Source: Pirellulales bacterium
Lineage (GTDB): Bacteria > Planctomycetota > Planctomycetia > Pirellulales > UBA1268
DNA length: 64,000 bases
Direction: 5' to 3'
Assembly: GCA_018401745.1 (NCBI GenBank)
Contig: JAGYJY010000019.1
Coordinates: forward strand, 1-64,000
A model generated the notes under the pieces. It did not search any database. It was given only the letters and a program-made list of their open reading frames with translations, and was not told where the DNA came from. The first letter of the stretch is position 1. Each line of letters starts with the position of its first letter. The position numbers and the translations under genes were made by a program. Of this stretch, positions 25,508 to 33,518 are shown piece after piece.

Positions 25508-26698
25508 ATGCCCCACGACGATCCTGCCTCTGCTGCCGTCTCGACCGACCCCCTCTTTGCCAGCTGCCCCGACCGCCACAGCACCGGCTCTGAAAAGTGG
25601 GATCACTGGGCCGAGAAACGCGCGGCGGATGGCCGCGAGATCCTGCCGGTGTGGGTGGCCGACATGGACTTCCGCGCTCCACCGGAGGTGCTCGAAGCGC
25701 TGCATGCCCGCGTCGAGCACGGCGTGTTTGGCTACACCATCGACCCGCCAGGCTTCGCACCGGCACTCGCCGATCACTTGGCCCGTGTGCACGGCTGGCA
25801 GATCGACCCCGCGTGCGTGGTGGGTACGCCCGGCGTGGTGACGGGGCTCGCGCTCGCTGCCCGCATGCTGACCAAACCGGACGATGAGATCCTCACCTTC
25901 ACGCCGATCTACCCGCCCTTCCTCTCCCTGCCGCAGGCTGCCGGCCGCCGCAGCCTGCGGGTCGCGCTCGCCCGACGCGAGCACAGCTGGGAGGTCGACT
26001 TCGATGCTCTTGAGAAAGCGGTCACGCCCAAGACAACCATGCTCTGGCTCTGCCATCCGCAAAACCCGACCGGCATGGTGCACACTCGCGAGGAGCTGCT
26101 GCGGATTGCAGAGTTTGCTGCGAAGCATGGCATCCGGGTTGTCAGCGATGAGATCTGGAACGACCTGATTCTCGACGGCTCAGAGCATGTGCCCTTTGCC
26201 AGCCTCGACCATCCGGCGGCCAGAGACGCGATCACGCTCGTCGCCCCGAGCAAGACCTGGAACGTCGCGGGCCTCGACTGTGCTGCCGCGATTCTCCCGG
26301 AGGCGGGCATGAAGGCTCGCTGGAGGCCGTCCGGCGGTGGCCTCGTGCCGATGGTCAATCCGCTCGGCTACGCTGCGGCCGAGGCCGCCTGGCTCCACGG
26401 CGATCCCTGGCGGCGAAAGCTCCTCGGCCTCCTGCGGCACCACATGCAGCTGGTGGGCCAGACGATCGAACAGATCCCCGGCCTCTCCTGGATCCCGCCG
26501 CGGGCCACCTATCTGGCCTGGATCGACTGCCGCGAGACCGGTATCGCCGACCCCCAGGCAGCCTGTGAAGCCGCAGGCCTCGGCACCTCCAACGGCCAGG
26601 GCTTCGCCGGCCCCGGTTTCGTCCGCATCAATACCGCCTGCCCCACGCCGATGCTCGCAGAAGCCCTCCGCCGCCTCCACGTCGCCTTTGTGAAGTGA
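25508..26698 (+). CDS. patB: MalY/PatB-type PLP-dependent C-S lyase or aminotransferase
   Basis: 396 residues, fold type I. It opens with RHSTGSEKWDHW and LPVWVADMDFRAPPEV, the PatB/MalY signature, followed by GVFGYTI near 80, CHPQNPTGMVHTREEL near 185, VVSDEIWNDLI near 215 and the PLP lysine in VAPSKTWNVAGLDCA near 255. The closing motif is FVRINTACP. Family members are cystathionine beta-lyases (cystathionine to homocysteine, pyruvate and ammonia) and related C-S lyases in methionine metabolism. It stands alone on its strand with a cloverleaf repeat about 50 bp downstream. Confidence 0.88.
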   Translation: MPHDDPASAAVSTDPLFASCPDRHSTGSEKWDHWAEKRAADGREILPVWVADMDFRAPPEVLEALHARVEHGVFGYTIDPPGFAPALADHLARVHGWQIDPACVVGTPGVVTGLALAARMLTKPDDEILTFTPIYPPFLSLPQAAGRRSLRVALARREHSWEVDFDALEKAVTPKTTMLWLCHPQNPTGMVHTREELLRIAEFAAKHGIRVVSDEIWNDLILDGSEHVPFASLDHPAARDAITLVAPSKTWNVAGLDCAAAILPEAGMKARWRPSGGGLVPMVNPLGYAAAEAAWLHGDPWRRKLLGLLRHHMQLVGQTIEQIPGLSWIPPRATYLAWIDCRETGIADPQAACEAAGLGTSNGQGFAGPGFVRINTACPTPMLAEALRRLHVAFVK

Positions 26699-26746
26699 CG
26701 CCAAGGCTTCCCCCGCCCGCTGTCTTCTCCCCACGAGCGAAGAAAC

Positions 26747-26817
26747 GGGACGGGTCCTCGGGCCGCGAAGCGGCCTCGGCGAAGCCGAGGTGCCTGCGGC
26801 ACCCGAGGACCCGTCCC
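26747..26817. repeat. Cloverleaf palindromic repeat, copy 2
   Basis: Perfect 16-bp outer stem (26747-26762 with 26802-26817). Three inner hairpins: CCGC-gaa-GCGG (26763-26773), CCTCGGC-gaa-GCCGAGG (26774-26790) and TGCC-tgc-GGCA (26791-26801). Every base outside the three 3-base loops is paired. It lies 48 bp after the PatB stop. Confidence 0.92.
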
Positions 26818-26882
26818 GCTTGCGCCCCCGGCCGCAGACCGCCGCGAAGCGGCGGACAGGCCGTCCTTAAACCCGCAAGCGA

Positions 26883-27020
26883 GGGGTGAGCCCGGGGCTG
26901 ACCCTCCGGCGTATAGGAGCGAGCGACGCCCGGAGGGCCAAAGCGAAGCGGATATCCGAGCGAGCGAGGGCCTGGATGGCCCGCAGTGAGCGTCCGGAGG
27001 GGCAGCCCCGGGCTCACCCC
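26883..27020. repeat. Long imperfect inverted repeat
   Basis: The arm starting GGGGTGAGCCCGGGGCTG at 26883 pairs over about 27 bp with the arm ending CAGCCCCGGGCTCACCCC at 27020, with one or two mismatches. The 80-bp centre holds further short palindromes and GAGCGAGCG repeats. It lies between PatB and the FKBP gene. No second copy was found in this window. Confidence 0.65.
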
Positions 27021-27085
27021 GAGCGACCCCACCGCAACAAAAACCCTTGGTGCCCGTGGCGTGCCAGGTGTACCCTGTTCGGCTT

Positions 27086-27112
27086 CGGCCGCGTGTGCGG
27101 CCGGCTTTTTTT
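27086..27112 (+). terminator. Rho-independent terminator-like hairpin in the FKBP leader
   Basis: CGGCCGC-gtgt-GCGGCCG followed by GC and seven T. It lies 18 bases before the FKBP ATG, so it either stops read-through from upstream or acts as an attenuator in the FKBP leader. Confidence 0.7.
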
Positions 27113-27130
27113 GTTTTGGGAGTCGATGTG

Positions 27131-27628
27131 ATGCGTTCGATCCGTTTCGGGGGTTGCAGCCTTTGGGCGGTCGCCCTGTTTTCTGCTTGCCTCTCAGTTT
27201 CAACCCTCGCTCCGGAGATGACCGTGGCTGACGAACCACTTCCGACGATGCCAGACGGTGCCGGCAAGGCCGACGCCGACGCCCCCACCGAGTTCACCGC
27301 GACCGACTCGGGCCTCAAGTATCGCGTGCTTCGCAAGGGCACCGGCACGAAGCCCGCGGCGTCGAATCAGGTCGAGGTCAACTACCACGGCTGGCTCGAC
27401 GATGGCAAGGTTTTTGACTCGTCGTACAAGCGTGGCGAGTCGATCTCGTTCCCACTCAACCGCGTGATTCCCGGCTGGACCGAGGGCATGCAGCTCGTCG
27501 GTGAAGGCGGCATGATCGAACTGCTGATCCCGTCGGATCTTGGCTACGGCCCCCGCGGCACTCCCGGCGGCCCGATCCCCCCCAACGCCACGCTGCACTT
27601 CTTGGTTGAGCTGATCGAGGTCAAGTAA
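27131..27628 (+). CDS. Exported FKBP-type peptidyl-prolyl cis-trans isomerase
   Basis: 165 residues from the ATG at 27131 with an N-terminal signal-like segment (LWAVALFSACLSVS). The FKBP domain covers about 60-165: TDSGLKYRVLRKGTG, VEVNYHGWLDDGKVFDSSYKRGE, RVIPGWTEGMQLVGEGG, IPSDLGYGPRGTPGGPIPPNATLHFLVELI. It catalyses proline isomerisation during folding of exported proteins. The frame is open upstream to 27047, but that stretch contains the terminator-like hairpin and is not preferred. A cloverleaf repeat follows 33 bp after the stop. Confidence 0.9.
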   Translation: MRSIRFGGCSLWAVALFSACLSVSTLAPEMTVADEPLPTMPDGAGKADADAPTEFTATDSGLKYRVLRKGTGTKPAASNQVEVNYHGWLDDGKVFDSSYKRGESISFPLNRVIPGWTEGMQLVGEGGMIELLIPSDLGYGPRGTPGGPIPPNATLHFLVELIEVK

Positions 27629-27661
27629 GCCCGCGGCGGGAGAAGCGGGACCGCAAGAAAC

Positions 27662-27732
27662 GGGACGGGTCCTCGGGCCGCGAAGCGGCCTCGGCACAGC
27701 CGAGGTGCCTCCGGCACCCGAAGACCCGTCCC
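27662..27732. repeat. Cloverleaf palindromic repeat, copy 3
   Basis: Same orientation and three-hairpin layout as copy 2: outer arms 27662-27677 and 27717-27732 (one G-A difference), hairpins CCGC-gaa-GCGG, CCTCGGC-aca-GCCGAGG and TGCC-tcc-GGCA. It lies between the convergent FKBP and ThuA-dehydrogenase genes. Confidence 0.9.
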
Positions 27733-27810
27733 GCTTGCATATCCGCTACGGCAGTTCTGCCTCCGGCACCCGAAGACCCGTCCCGCTTGCATATCCCGCT
27801 ACGGCAGTTC
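27706..27810. repeat. 52-bp tandem duplication including the cloverleaf right arm
   Basis: 27706-27757 is repeated at 27758-27810 with a single extra C near 27797. The unit starts at the TGCC hairpin of copy 3, includes its right outer arm and ends in GCTACGGCAGTTC. The second unit forms the apparent C-terminal coding end of the minus-strand gene. Confidence 0.9.
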
Positions 27811-30800
27811 TGCGGTGATTGCCATCACGATCGGGTGCCGTGGAGTCGTTGCCCTTGGCGAGTTCGACTGAGCGGATCAGCTCCGCTCGCTGCGGCTCGA
27901 TCGCGAGATACCGCAGCTGGCGGCCACCCCGCAGCTCAAACGCATACTCGCTGCCGGGCACGTCGATGCGGCGGACATAGTCGACCAGATGCTCGCCATT
28001 GACGAGCGGGTGCTCTTCGACTTCGCCGTCGTCGTAGTGCAGCCGCACCGTCATCGAGACAGAGCCATTGGGCGTGGCGGGCGAGCCCCAGCCGGAGATG
28101 CCTCCCAGGATGTGAATCGCCTTGGCAGGTGAGGAGAGCGGCAGCGACACGCTCGAAGGCATCGTCGGGGGGACCTCTCCAATCGGGCCGTTGAGCATGA
28201 TCACGTTGGGCACAGAATCGCCGACCGGATCGACCAGCTGGAAGGGCACGCCCTTGAAGGTCTTGGGGCCCCAGTCGTCAAAAACGACCGTCTCCCCGCG
28301 GTTGTTGACGTCGTAGAACATGCCGCGGGTGCTAACCACCGTGGCGGCCTTGGCCAGCGGCAGCGGCAGATACGTGCCCTTCGCCGTGAGAAACGCGATC
28401 AGGTCGGCAAACTTCGCCGGAGGAATCTGCTTCTCAAAGCCGACCGGCATCAGCGAGTTGCTCGAGGGGAGAAACTCGTCGATCTCCTCCCGCTGAATCG
28501 CAAACCGCTTCGCCTCTGCGTCGACAATCTCGATCGCCGTGCGGCTCTCAGACGCCAGCAGGCCCGTGACCACCTTGCCGTCTTCGGTGATCACGGTGTA
28601 GGCCCGGTAGTTGCCTTCCACCGAGCGGTTGGGGTCGAGGATGTGGATCAGCAACTCCTGCGGCGGATGCACCGCCATCCCGGTGAGCTCCGGGCCCACC
28701 TGGCCGCCTTCTCCCGAGTGCCTGTGGCACTTGCCGCACTGCTCTTTGAAGATCGCCTTGCCGCTGGTGGCGTTTCCGCCGGCGAGCACGATCGGCAGGA
28801 GCTCATCGATCACCTTCTGGCGGTCGGCGTCTGGCAGACCACCGCCTGAGGCGATCATCGCGCGGGCCCGCTCACGGACCTTCTCATCGGGATGCTCAGC
28901 AAGCCGATTGCGTTCCACCAGCGGCAGATCGGTGAGCCGCACCGTGCCGTCTTCGATCAGATCCACGAGCACACTCACCCACTCGCTGTTGCCCACGGCC
29001 ACCCGGAAGGCGGCATCCCGCACTGCCGGCGGCAGCGTCGTGGCTCGCTCCACCAGTGCCTCAGCCACCCCCTCCCCCTTGGAGAGTCCAATCGCCGCAA
29101 GCAGGCCTTCGGCAAGCTCCGGGCTTGTGCGGGCGTCAATCAGCTCGAGCACCTCAAGCGCCGCCTCGCCGTCTGCCGGCCGCATGCTCACCAGCCGTGC
29201 CGCCGCCTCGCTGCGGGCCTCGCCGGCTGCCGACGCATCTTCAATCACCGCCATCAGCGCTGCGACAACCTGATCCATCGCATCGTCAAGCACATCGCTG
29301 CCAGACCGCTGCACAAAAGCAATCAAATCGCCCTGGCTCGCCACGGGGAGCCGGGCCATCAGGCCCACGATCGCCTCCTGGCTCTGCTTGCCAAAGGCAA
29401 TGGCCTCTCCCTTCGGCCAGCCTCGGGAGAGCCCCGCCACCACAGCGGCGGCCACTGCAGGCGGCGCATCGGCAAGATGAACGACAAGCCGGTCGACCTC
29501 GTCGGCCTTCCCTCCCCGGGCCACATGCTCGGCAACCCGCTCCACCAGCGCGATCCGCTTGGGATCGACCGCGGCATCCGCCGAGACGAGCCCCGGCAGC
29601 ACATGCTCAGCCTGCACCGCCGCCGCAGCGGTCGCCGCATCGCTCAGCACCGGATCATCAAAGGTGCGACGGTCGGCAAGCATGTCCATCACCAGCCGGC
29701 CTGCTTCTGCCGACGAGGGCCACTCCGAGAGGGCCTCAAGCACCGCCAGGCGAACCAGCGGCGCGATGTCGTGGGCCACGTCTGATTGGGCCAGCGGCAA
29801 AAAGATTTCTTCGGTGCGGGGCAGCGCCTTGACGGCATTCATCCGCACGCCGCTGGAGGGATGCTCAACCGCCGCCACCACAGCCGCCACGGCGTCGGCA
29901 TCGGCATGCTCGCCCTCGAGCAGCCCGAGCGATTTCAGCGTCCAGATCGCATGGATCGCGGCTGGATTCAGGCCGATGCCATCCACCGAGCGATCCTGCA
30001 CAAGCCTGATCAGGGCTGCCGCCACATCCCGGCCGCCATCGGCTCGACCTGCCGCCCGATCGATCAGCGCCCGCTGCGCGAGCGTTCGCCAGAGCATGGT
30101 GCTGTCGGCAAGCGCCGCGACCAGTTCGTCGGCGGTGGCGTCGGCGAGGGTCGTGCGTTCGCCTGCGGCTGCCCCGTCATGCGTCATTCGCCAGATGCGA
30201 CCATGCGTCTTGTCGCGAAGCGGCGTCTCGTAGGCGTTGCCCTTGCCGTTTTCAAAGCCCTCCGGCGTCGGGTTGTGCTGCACGATGAAGTTGTACCAGT
30301 CGACCACCCACAGGCTGCCGTCCGGGCCCACCTCGGCGATGATCGGCGCGGTCCACTCGTCGTCGCTGGCAAGCTGGCTGTAGGCCATCCGGCTGCGGAA
30401 GCCTGCCCCCGAGGGGCTGATCTCAAACGCCGCGACCACGTGGCCCGTCGGCTCGCAGACAAACGCTGTGCGGTTCCAGTACTGCTCTGGAAACGCCCGG
30501 GCGGTGTAGAGCCGGTGGCCAGCGGCGGCCGTGAAGCGGCCGTGGTGATCGACCTGCCGCACGGGCGCCTTCCCGTCGACCGCCCCCTCCCGCGGTGCGA
30601 TCTCCATCTCCGGATCGCCGGCGATGCCGCGGAGCGTGGTGGCGGTCCAGCCCCGCACCCGCTCATACACCCGGTTGGCCAGCGGCATGTGCTCGCTCGG
30701 GTTGCCATTGGCGGTCGAGCCAAACACCAGGCCTTCCTCGCTGAAGCCAAAGCCCCAGGAGTTGTTGTTGGTGCTGCGGAGAAACTCGAGCTTCGAGCCG

Positions 30801-32194
30801 TCGGGCAGGAAGCGGAAAAAGCCTTGGCCGAAACGGATCCGCTCCCCGCCCACGCTGCCTTCGAAGCCGGAGTAGCCCACCATGCCATACACCCAGCCGT
30901 CGAGGCCCCAGGTGAGGTTGCTGGGCCCTGAGTGGGTGTCGCGGGTGCCCCAGCCGGTCGAAAGCACCTCGCGGCGGTCGGCCTGGCCATCACCATCCTC
31001 GTCGGCGAGGAACAGAATCTGCGGCGCCTGAGCCACGATCAGCCCGCCGTCGTGCGGCAGAATCGAGGTGGGGATCGAGAGGTTTTCGGCAAACACCTCT
31101 CGCGTGTCGGCCAGGCCGTCGCCGTCGCGATCGCTCAGCCGCACAATCCGGTCGCGGCCTCGGCCCTCGCCAGGCAGCACGATCTCGTTGGGATAGTCGA
31201 CGCTCTCGGCGACATACAGGCTGCCATCAGCAGCGAAGGTGATCGCCAGCGGCTTGCCTGCCAGCAGCGGCTCGCTGACAAACAGCTCCGCATGGAAGCC
31301 CTCGGGAGTGATCACATGCTTGAGCGACTCCTCCGCAGAGAGCGGCTTCTGCATCGTGGTGATCGGATCGCCCACGGTGCCCCACTGGGCGTCGGGCACG
31401 TAGAAGGGCACCTTCGCAGGCTGATAGGCAAACGGCTCAAGCCCTTCCGACACAGCGACCGTCATCTGCGGATGGTCAATGAAGGGGCCGGCCTCAGCCG
31501 GATCGGCACCGGCGGCATAGCGGATCCCCCGCTCGAGCAGGTTTTGAAACCCGGGATGGCTCCAGGTTCGCTGGTCGTGGCCCCAGGCGGTGTAAAACAC
31601 GCGGCCTTTGCCCTCGCTGCGAACCCAGGTCCAGGGCTCGCGGTGGCCATCCTCTTCGCGGACCTCAAGCACCGTGCGGCCACGGTCGTTGTGCAGCCGG
31701 TGCACGTAGGTCTCATCCCAGCTCTCGAAGCCCTCAAAGCCCTGCATCACCGGGTGGTCAGCGGCCACGATCTCCGTACGAAACTCACCGGTGCCATGCC
31801 GCTCAAACTGGGCTCCCACCAGGTCAATCCAAGCTGGAGAGTCGCGAAAGCAGAAGCTCGCGCAGTGCAGGGGCACGAGGCCACCACCACCGCGGACATA
31901 CGCAAGCATCGCCGCCTCGGCATCTCCCGGCAGGCTGTCGATGTTGGCAAACACGGCCAACGCGTCGTAGCCGGCGAGCGTCTCGGCAGAGAGATCGCCG
32001 AGGTCGTCGGTGTAGACCATCTCCACGCCCCGGTCGGCCAGCAGACCCTGCACCTGGGCAAAGCGTTCGGCCGGACGGTGATGCCCCTCATCACCGAGAA
32101 ACAGCACCTTCAGCGGCTCCGCGGCCATGCCAGCTGACTGGAGTGACAACGCGGCAACAGCCACCAGGGCGGCGAGCGAAAAACGAAGACGCAT
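27746..32194 (-). CDS. ThuA-like/PVC dehydrogenase/HEAT/cytochrome c giant secreted protein
   Basis: About 1482 residues from the ATG at 32194 with a signal peptide. Residues about 25-240 are a ThuA-like (glutamine amidotransferase-fold) domain (VLFLGDEGHHRPAERF, VPLHCASFCF, WGHDQRTWSHPGFQNLLERGIRYA). Residues about 300-680 are a PVC-type propeller dehydrogenase (ITPEGFHAELFVSEPL, DRDGDGLADTREVFAENLSIPTSI, HSGPSNLTWGLDGWVYGMVGY, VDWYNFIVQHNP). HEAT-like helices follow, then a cytochrome c motif CGKCHRHSGEGGQVGPELTG near 1235 and a C-terminal jelly roll. The last 20 residues come from the cloverleaf repeat. One base too many near 27833 explains this; without it the protein would end STAPIVMAITAELP at 27799. 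Likely secreted carbohydrate oxidation, co-transcribed with the Gfo/Idh gene. Confidence 0.9.
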   Translation of the reverse strand: MRLRFSLAALVAVAALSLQSAGMAAEPLKVLFLGDEGHHRPAERFAQVQGLLADRGVEMVYTDDLGDLSAETLAGYDALAVFANIDSLPGDAEAAMLAYVRGGGGLVPLHCASFCFRDSPAWIDLVGAQFERHGTGEFRTEIVAADHPVMQGFEGFESWDETYVHRLHNDRGRTVLEVREEDGHREPWTWVRSEGKGRVFYTAWGHDQRTWSHPGFQNLLERGIRYAAGADPAEAGPFIDHPQMTVAVSEGLEPFAYQPAKVPFYVPDAQWGTVGDPITTMQKPLSAEESLKHVITPEGFHAELFVSEPLLAGKPLAITFAADGSLYVAESVDYPNEIVLPGEGRGRDRIVRLSDRDGDGLADTREVFAENLSIPTSILPHDGGLIVAQAPQILFLADEDGDGQADRREVLSTGWGTRDTHSGPSNLTWGLDGWVYGMVGYSGFEGSVGGERIRFGQGFFRFLPDGSKLEFLRSTNNNSWGFGFSEEGLVFGSTANGNPSEHMPLANRVYERVRGWTATTLRGIAGDPEMEIAPREGAVDGKAPVRQVDHHGRFTAAAGHRLYTARAFPEQYWNRTAFVCEPTGHVVAAFEISPSGAGFRSRMAYSQLASDDEWTAPIIAEVGPDGSLWVVDWYNFIVQHNPTPEGFENGKGNAYETPLRDKTHGRIWRMTHDGAAAGERTTLADATADELVAALADSTMLWRTLAQRALIDRAAGRADGGRDVAAALIRLVQDRSVDGIGLNPAAIHAIWTLKSLGLLEGEHADADAVAAVVAAVEHPSSGVRMNAVKALPRTEEIFLPLAQSDVAHDIAPLVRLAVLEALSEWPSSAEAGRLVMDMLADRRTFDDPVLSDAATAAAAVQAEHVLPGLVSADAAVDPKRIALVERVAEHVARGGKADEVDRLVVHLADAPPAVAAAVVAGLSRGWPKGEAIAFGKQSQEAIVGLMARLPVASQGDLIAFVQRSGSDVLDDAMDQVVAALMAVIEDASAAGEARSEAAARLVSMRPADGEAALEVLELIDARTSPELAEGLLAAIGLSKGEGVAEALVERATTLPPAVRDAAFRVAVGNSEWVSVLVDLIEDGTVRLTDLPLVERNRLAEHPDEKVRERARAMIASGGGLPDADRQKVIDELLPIVLAGGNATSGKAIFKEQCGKCHRHSGEGGQVGPELTGMAVHPPQELLIHILDPNRSVEGNYRAYTVITEDGKVVTGLLASESRTAIEIVDAEAKRFAIQREEIDEFLPSSNSLMPVGFEKQIPPAKFADLIAFLTAKGTYLPLPLAKAATVVSTRGMFYDVNNRGETVVFDDWGPKTFKGVPFQLVDPVGDSVPNVIMLNGPIGEVPPTMPSSVSLPLSSPAKAIHILGGISGWGSPATPNGSVSMTVRLHYDDGEVEEHPLVNGEHLVDYVRRIDVPGSEYAFELRGGRQLRYLAIEPQRAELIRSVELAKGNDSTAPDRDGNHRRTAVAGYASGTGLRVPEAELP

Positions 32195-32259
32195 CGGGAG
32201 GCTCCACACAAAAAAGGTTTGAGGGCTGAATGCTCGCACCGCGAGCGGAAAGGCGGAGG

Positions 32260-33396
32260 TCAGCCGCTGAAAGTCCACTCCGGGAGCTTTTTGATCGCGC
32301 CGCCTTCCATCGCACTTTCGTGGGCGAGCAAGCCGGTGCAGGTCCAGTTGGCACTCTGTCGGGCATTGGGATAAGGATCGCGGCCCTCCACCAGTGCCGT
32401 CACAAACTCATGCACGAGGTGCGGATGGCTGCCGCCATGGCCGCCGCCCTGCGTAAACGAGAGATGCTGATGATCGTCTGCATCATAGACACCACCGGTG
32501 GTAAATCGCTGGATCGGCTCGGGCAGCAGATGGGCGAAGTCGGGCACGGCCACCCGCTCGGGAATCTCCGGCTCCGGTTTCTTGGCGGTGTGGATCACCG
32601 GCTCCTCCCCCTCGCAGAGCTGCCACTCGAAAGTCTTTTTCGAGCCATACACATCAAAGCTCTCGCGATACTGACGGGCCGTGTCAAACAGCGAGCGGAT
32701 CACGCGGGCCACGACAGGGCTCTGCCGCAGCTTCACGTGCGCGCTCTCAATGGCAAACGGTGAGCCGTAGCGGCCGATCAGCTCCTCACGGATGCGGCCG
32801 GATCCGAAGCAGCTGACCTCTTCGGCGTCGAGCCGCTGCAGGGCCAGGCAAGGGCCAACACAGTGGGTGGCGTAGTGCATCGGCGGCAGGCCGGGCCAGT
32901 AGTCGGGCCAGCCATCCATGTCCTGCTGGTGGCTCGCCTGCAGAAACTGAATGTCGCCCAGCTCACCGGCGTCGGCCATCTGCTTCACAAACAGAAACTC
33001 GCGGGCATAGACGACCGTCTCGGCCATCATGTATTTCAGGCCGGTCTTCTCGCTGAGATCGACGATTCGCTTGCAGTCTTCAACGCTCGTCGCCATCGGC
33101 ACGGTGCACATCACATGCTTGCCTGCCTCCAGGGCCGCCAGCGACATCGCCGCATGATCGGGAATCGGCGAGTTGATGTGGACCGCGTCAATCTCCTTGT
33201 TTGCCAGCAGCTCGGCATAGCTGGTGTATCGCTGCTCAACGCCATACGCATCGCCAACCTGATCGAGTTTGTCTTGTGACCGCTGGCAGATGGCCACCAG
33301 CTCTGCATGCGGATGCCGCTGGTGGATTGGAATAAACTCAGCACCGAAGCCGAGACCAACGATGGCGGTACGAACAGGTCGAGACGCGTCTGGCAT
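32260..33396 (-). CDS. Gfo/Idh/MocA-family oxidoreductase lacking the EKP lysine
   Basis: 378 residues. The Rossmann start RTAIVGLGFGAEFIPIHQRHPHAELVAIC binds NAD(P), and the second domain contains HQQDMDGWPDYWPGLPPMHYATHCVGPCL near 165. Where most relatives have CEKPLA, this protein has HVMCTVPMATSVEDC, so the usual catalytic Lys is absent; a known sub-group shares this change. Substrate is probably a sugar or inositol derivative. It is upstream of the ThuA-dehydrogenase gene with 65 bp between, so the two likely work on one substrate. No signal peptide, so cytoplasmic. Confidence 0.9.
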   Translation of the reverse strand: MPDASRPVRTAIVGLGFGAEFIPIHQRHPHAELVAICQRSQDKLDQVGDAYGVEQRYTSYAELLANKEIDAVHINSPIPDHAAMSLAALEAGKHVMCTVPMATSVEDCKRIVDLSEKTGLKYMMAETVVYAREFLFVKQMADAGELGDIQFLQASHQQDMDGWPDYWPGLPPMHYATHCVGPCLALQRLDAEEVSCFGSGRIREELIGRYGSPFAIESAHVKLRQSPVVARVIRSLFDTARQYRESFDVYGSKKTFEWQLCEGEEPVIHTAKKPEPEIPERVAVPDFAHLLPEPIQRFTTGGVYDADDHQHLSFTQGGGHGGSHPHLVHEFVTALVEGRDPYPNARQSANWTCTGLLAHESAMEGGAIKKLPEWTFSG

Positions 33397-33518
33397 GGCA
33401 TCCTCTTCGAAACGTGTAGACGGCGATACCCTGGAAACTCACCCGAACCCACTACTCTGCCCGGAAAAGCTTGTCACGTCCATCGCCAACAGACACTCCA
33501 GCGGGATCCCAGACGCAT

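Noticed and set aside
28892-32137. Several long plus-strand frames (297, 381 and 401 residues).
   Set aside because: Antisense of the giant dehydrogenase gene; composition is typical of GC-rich shadows.
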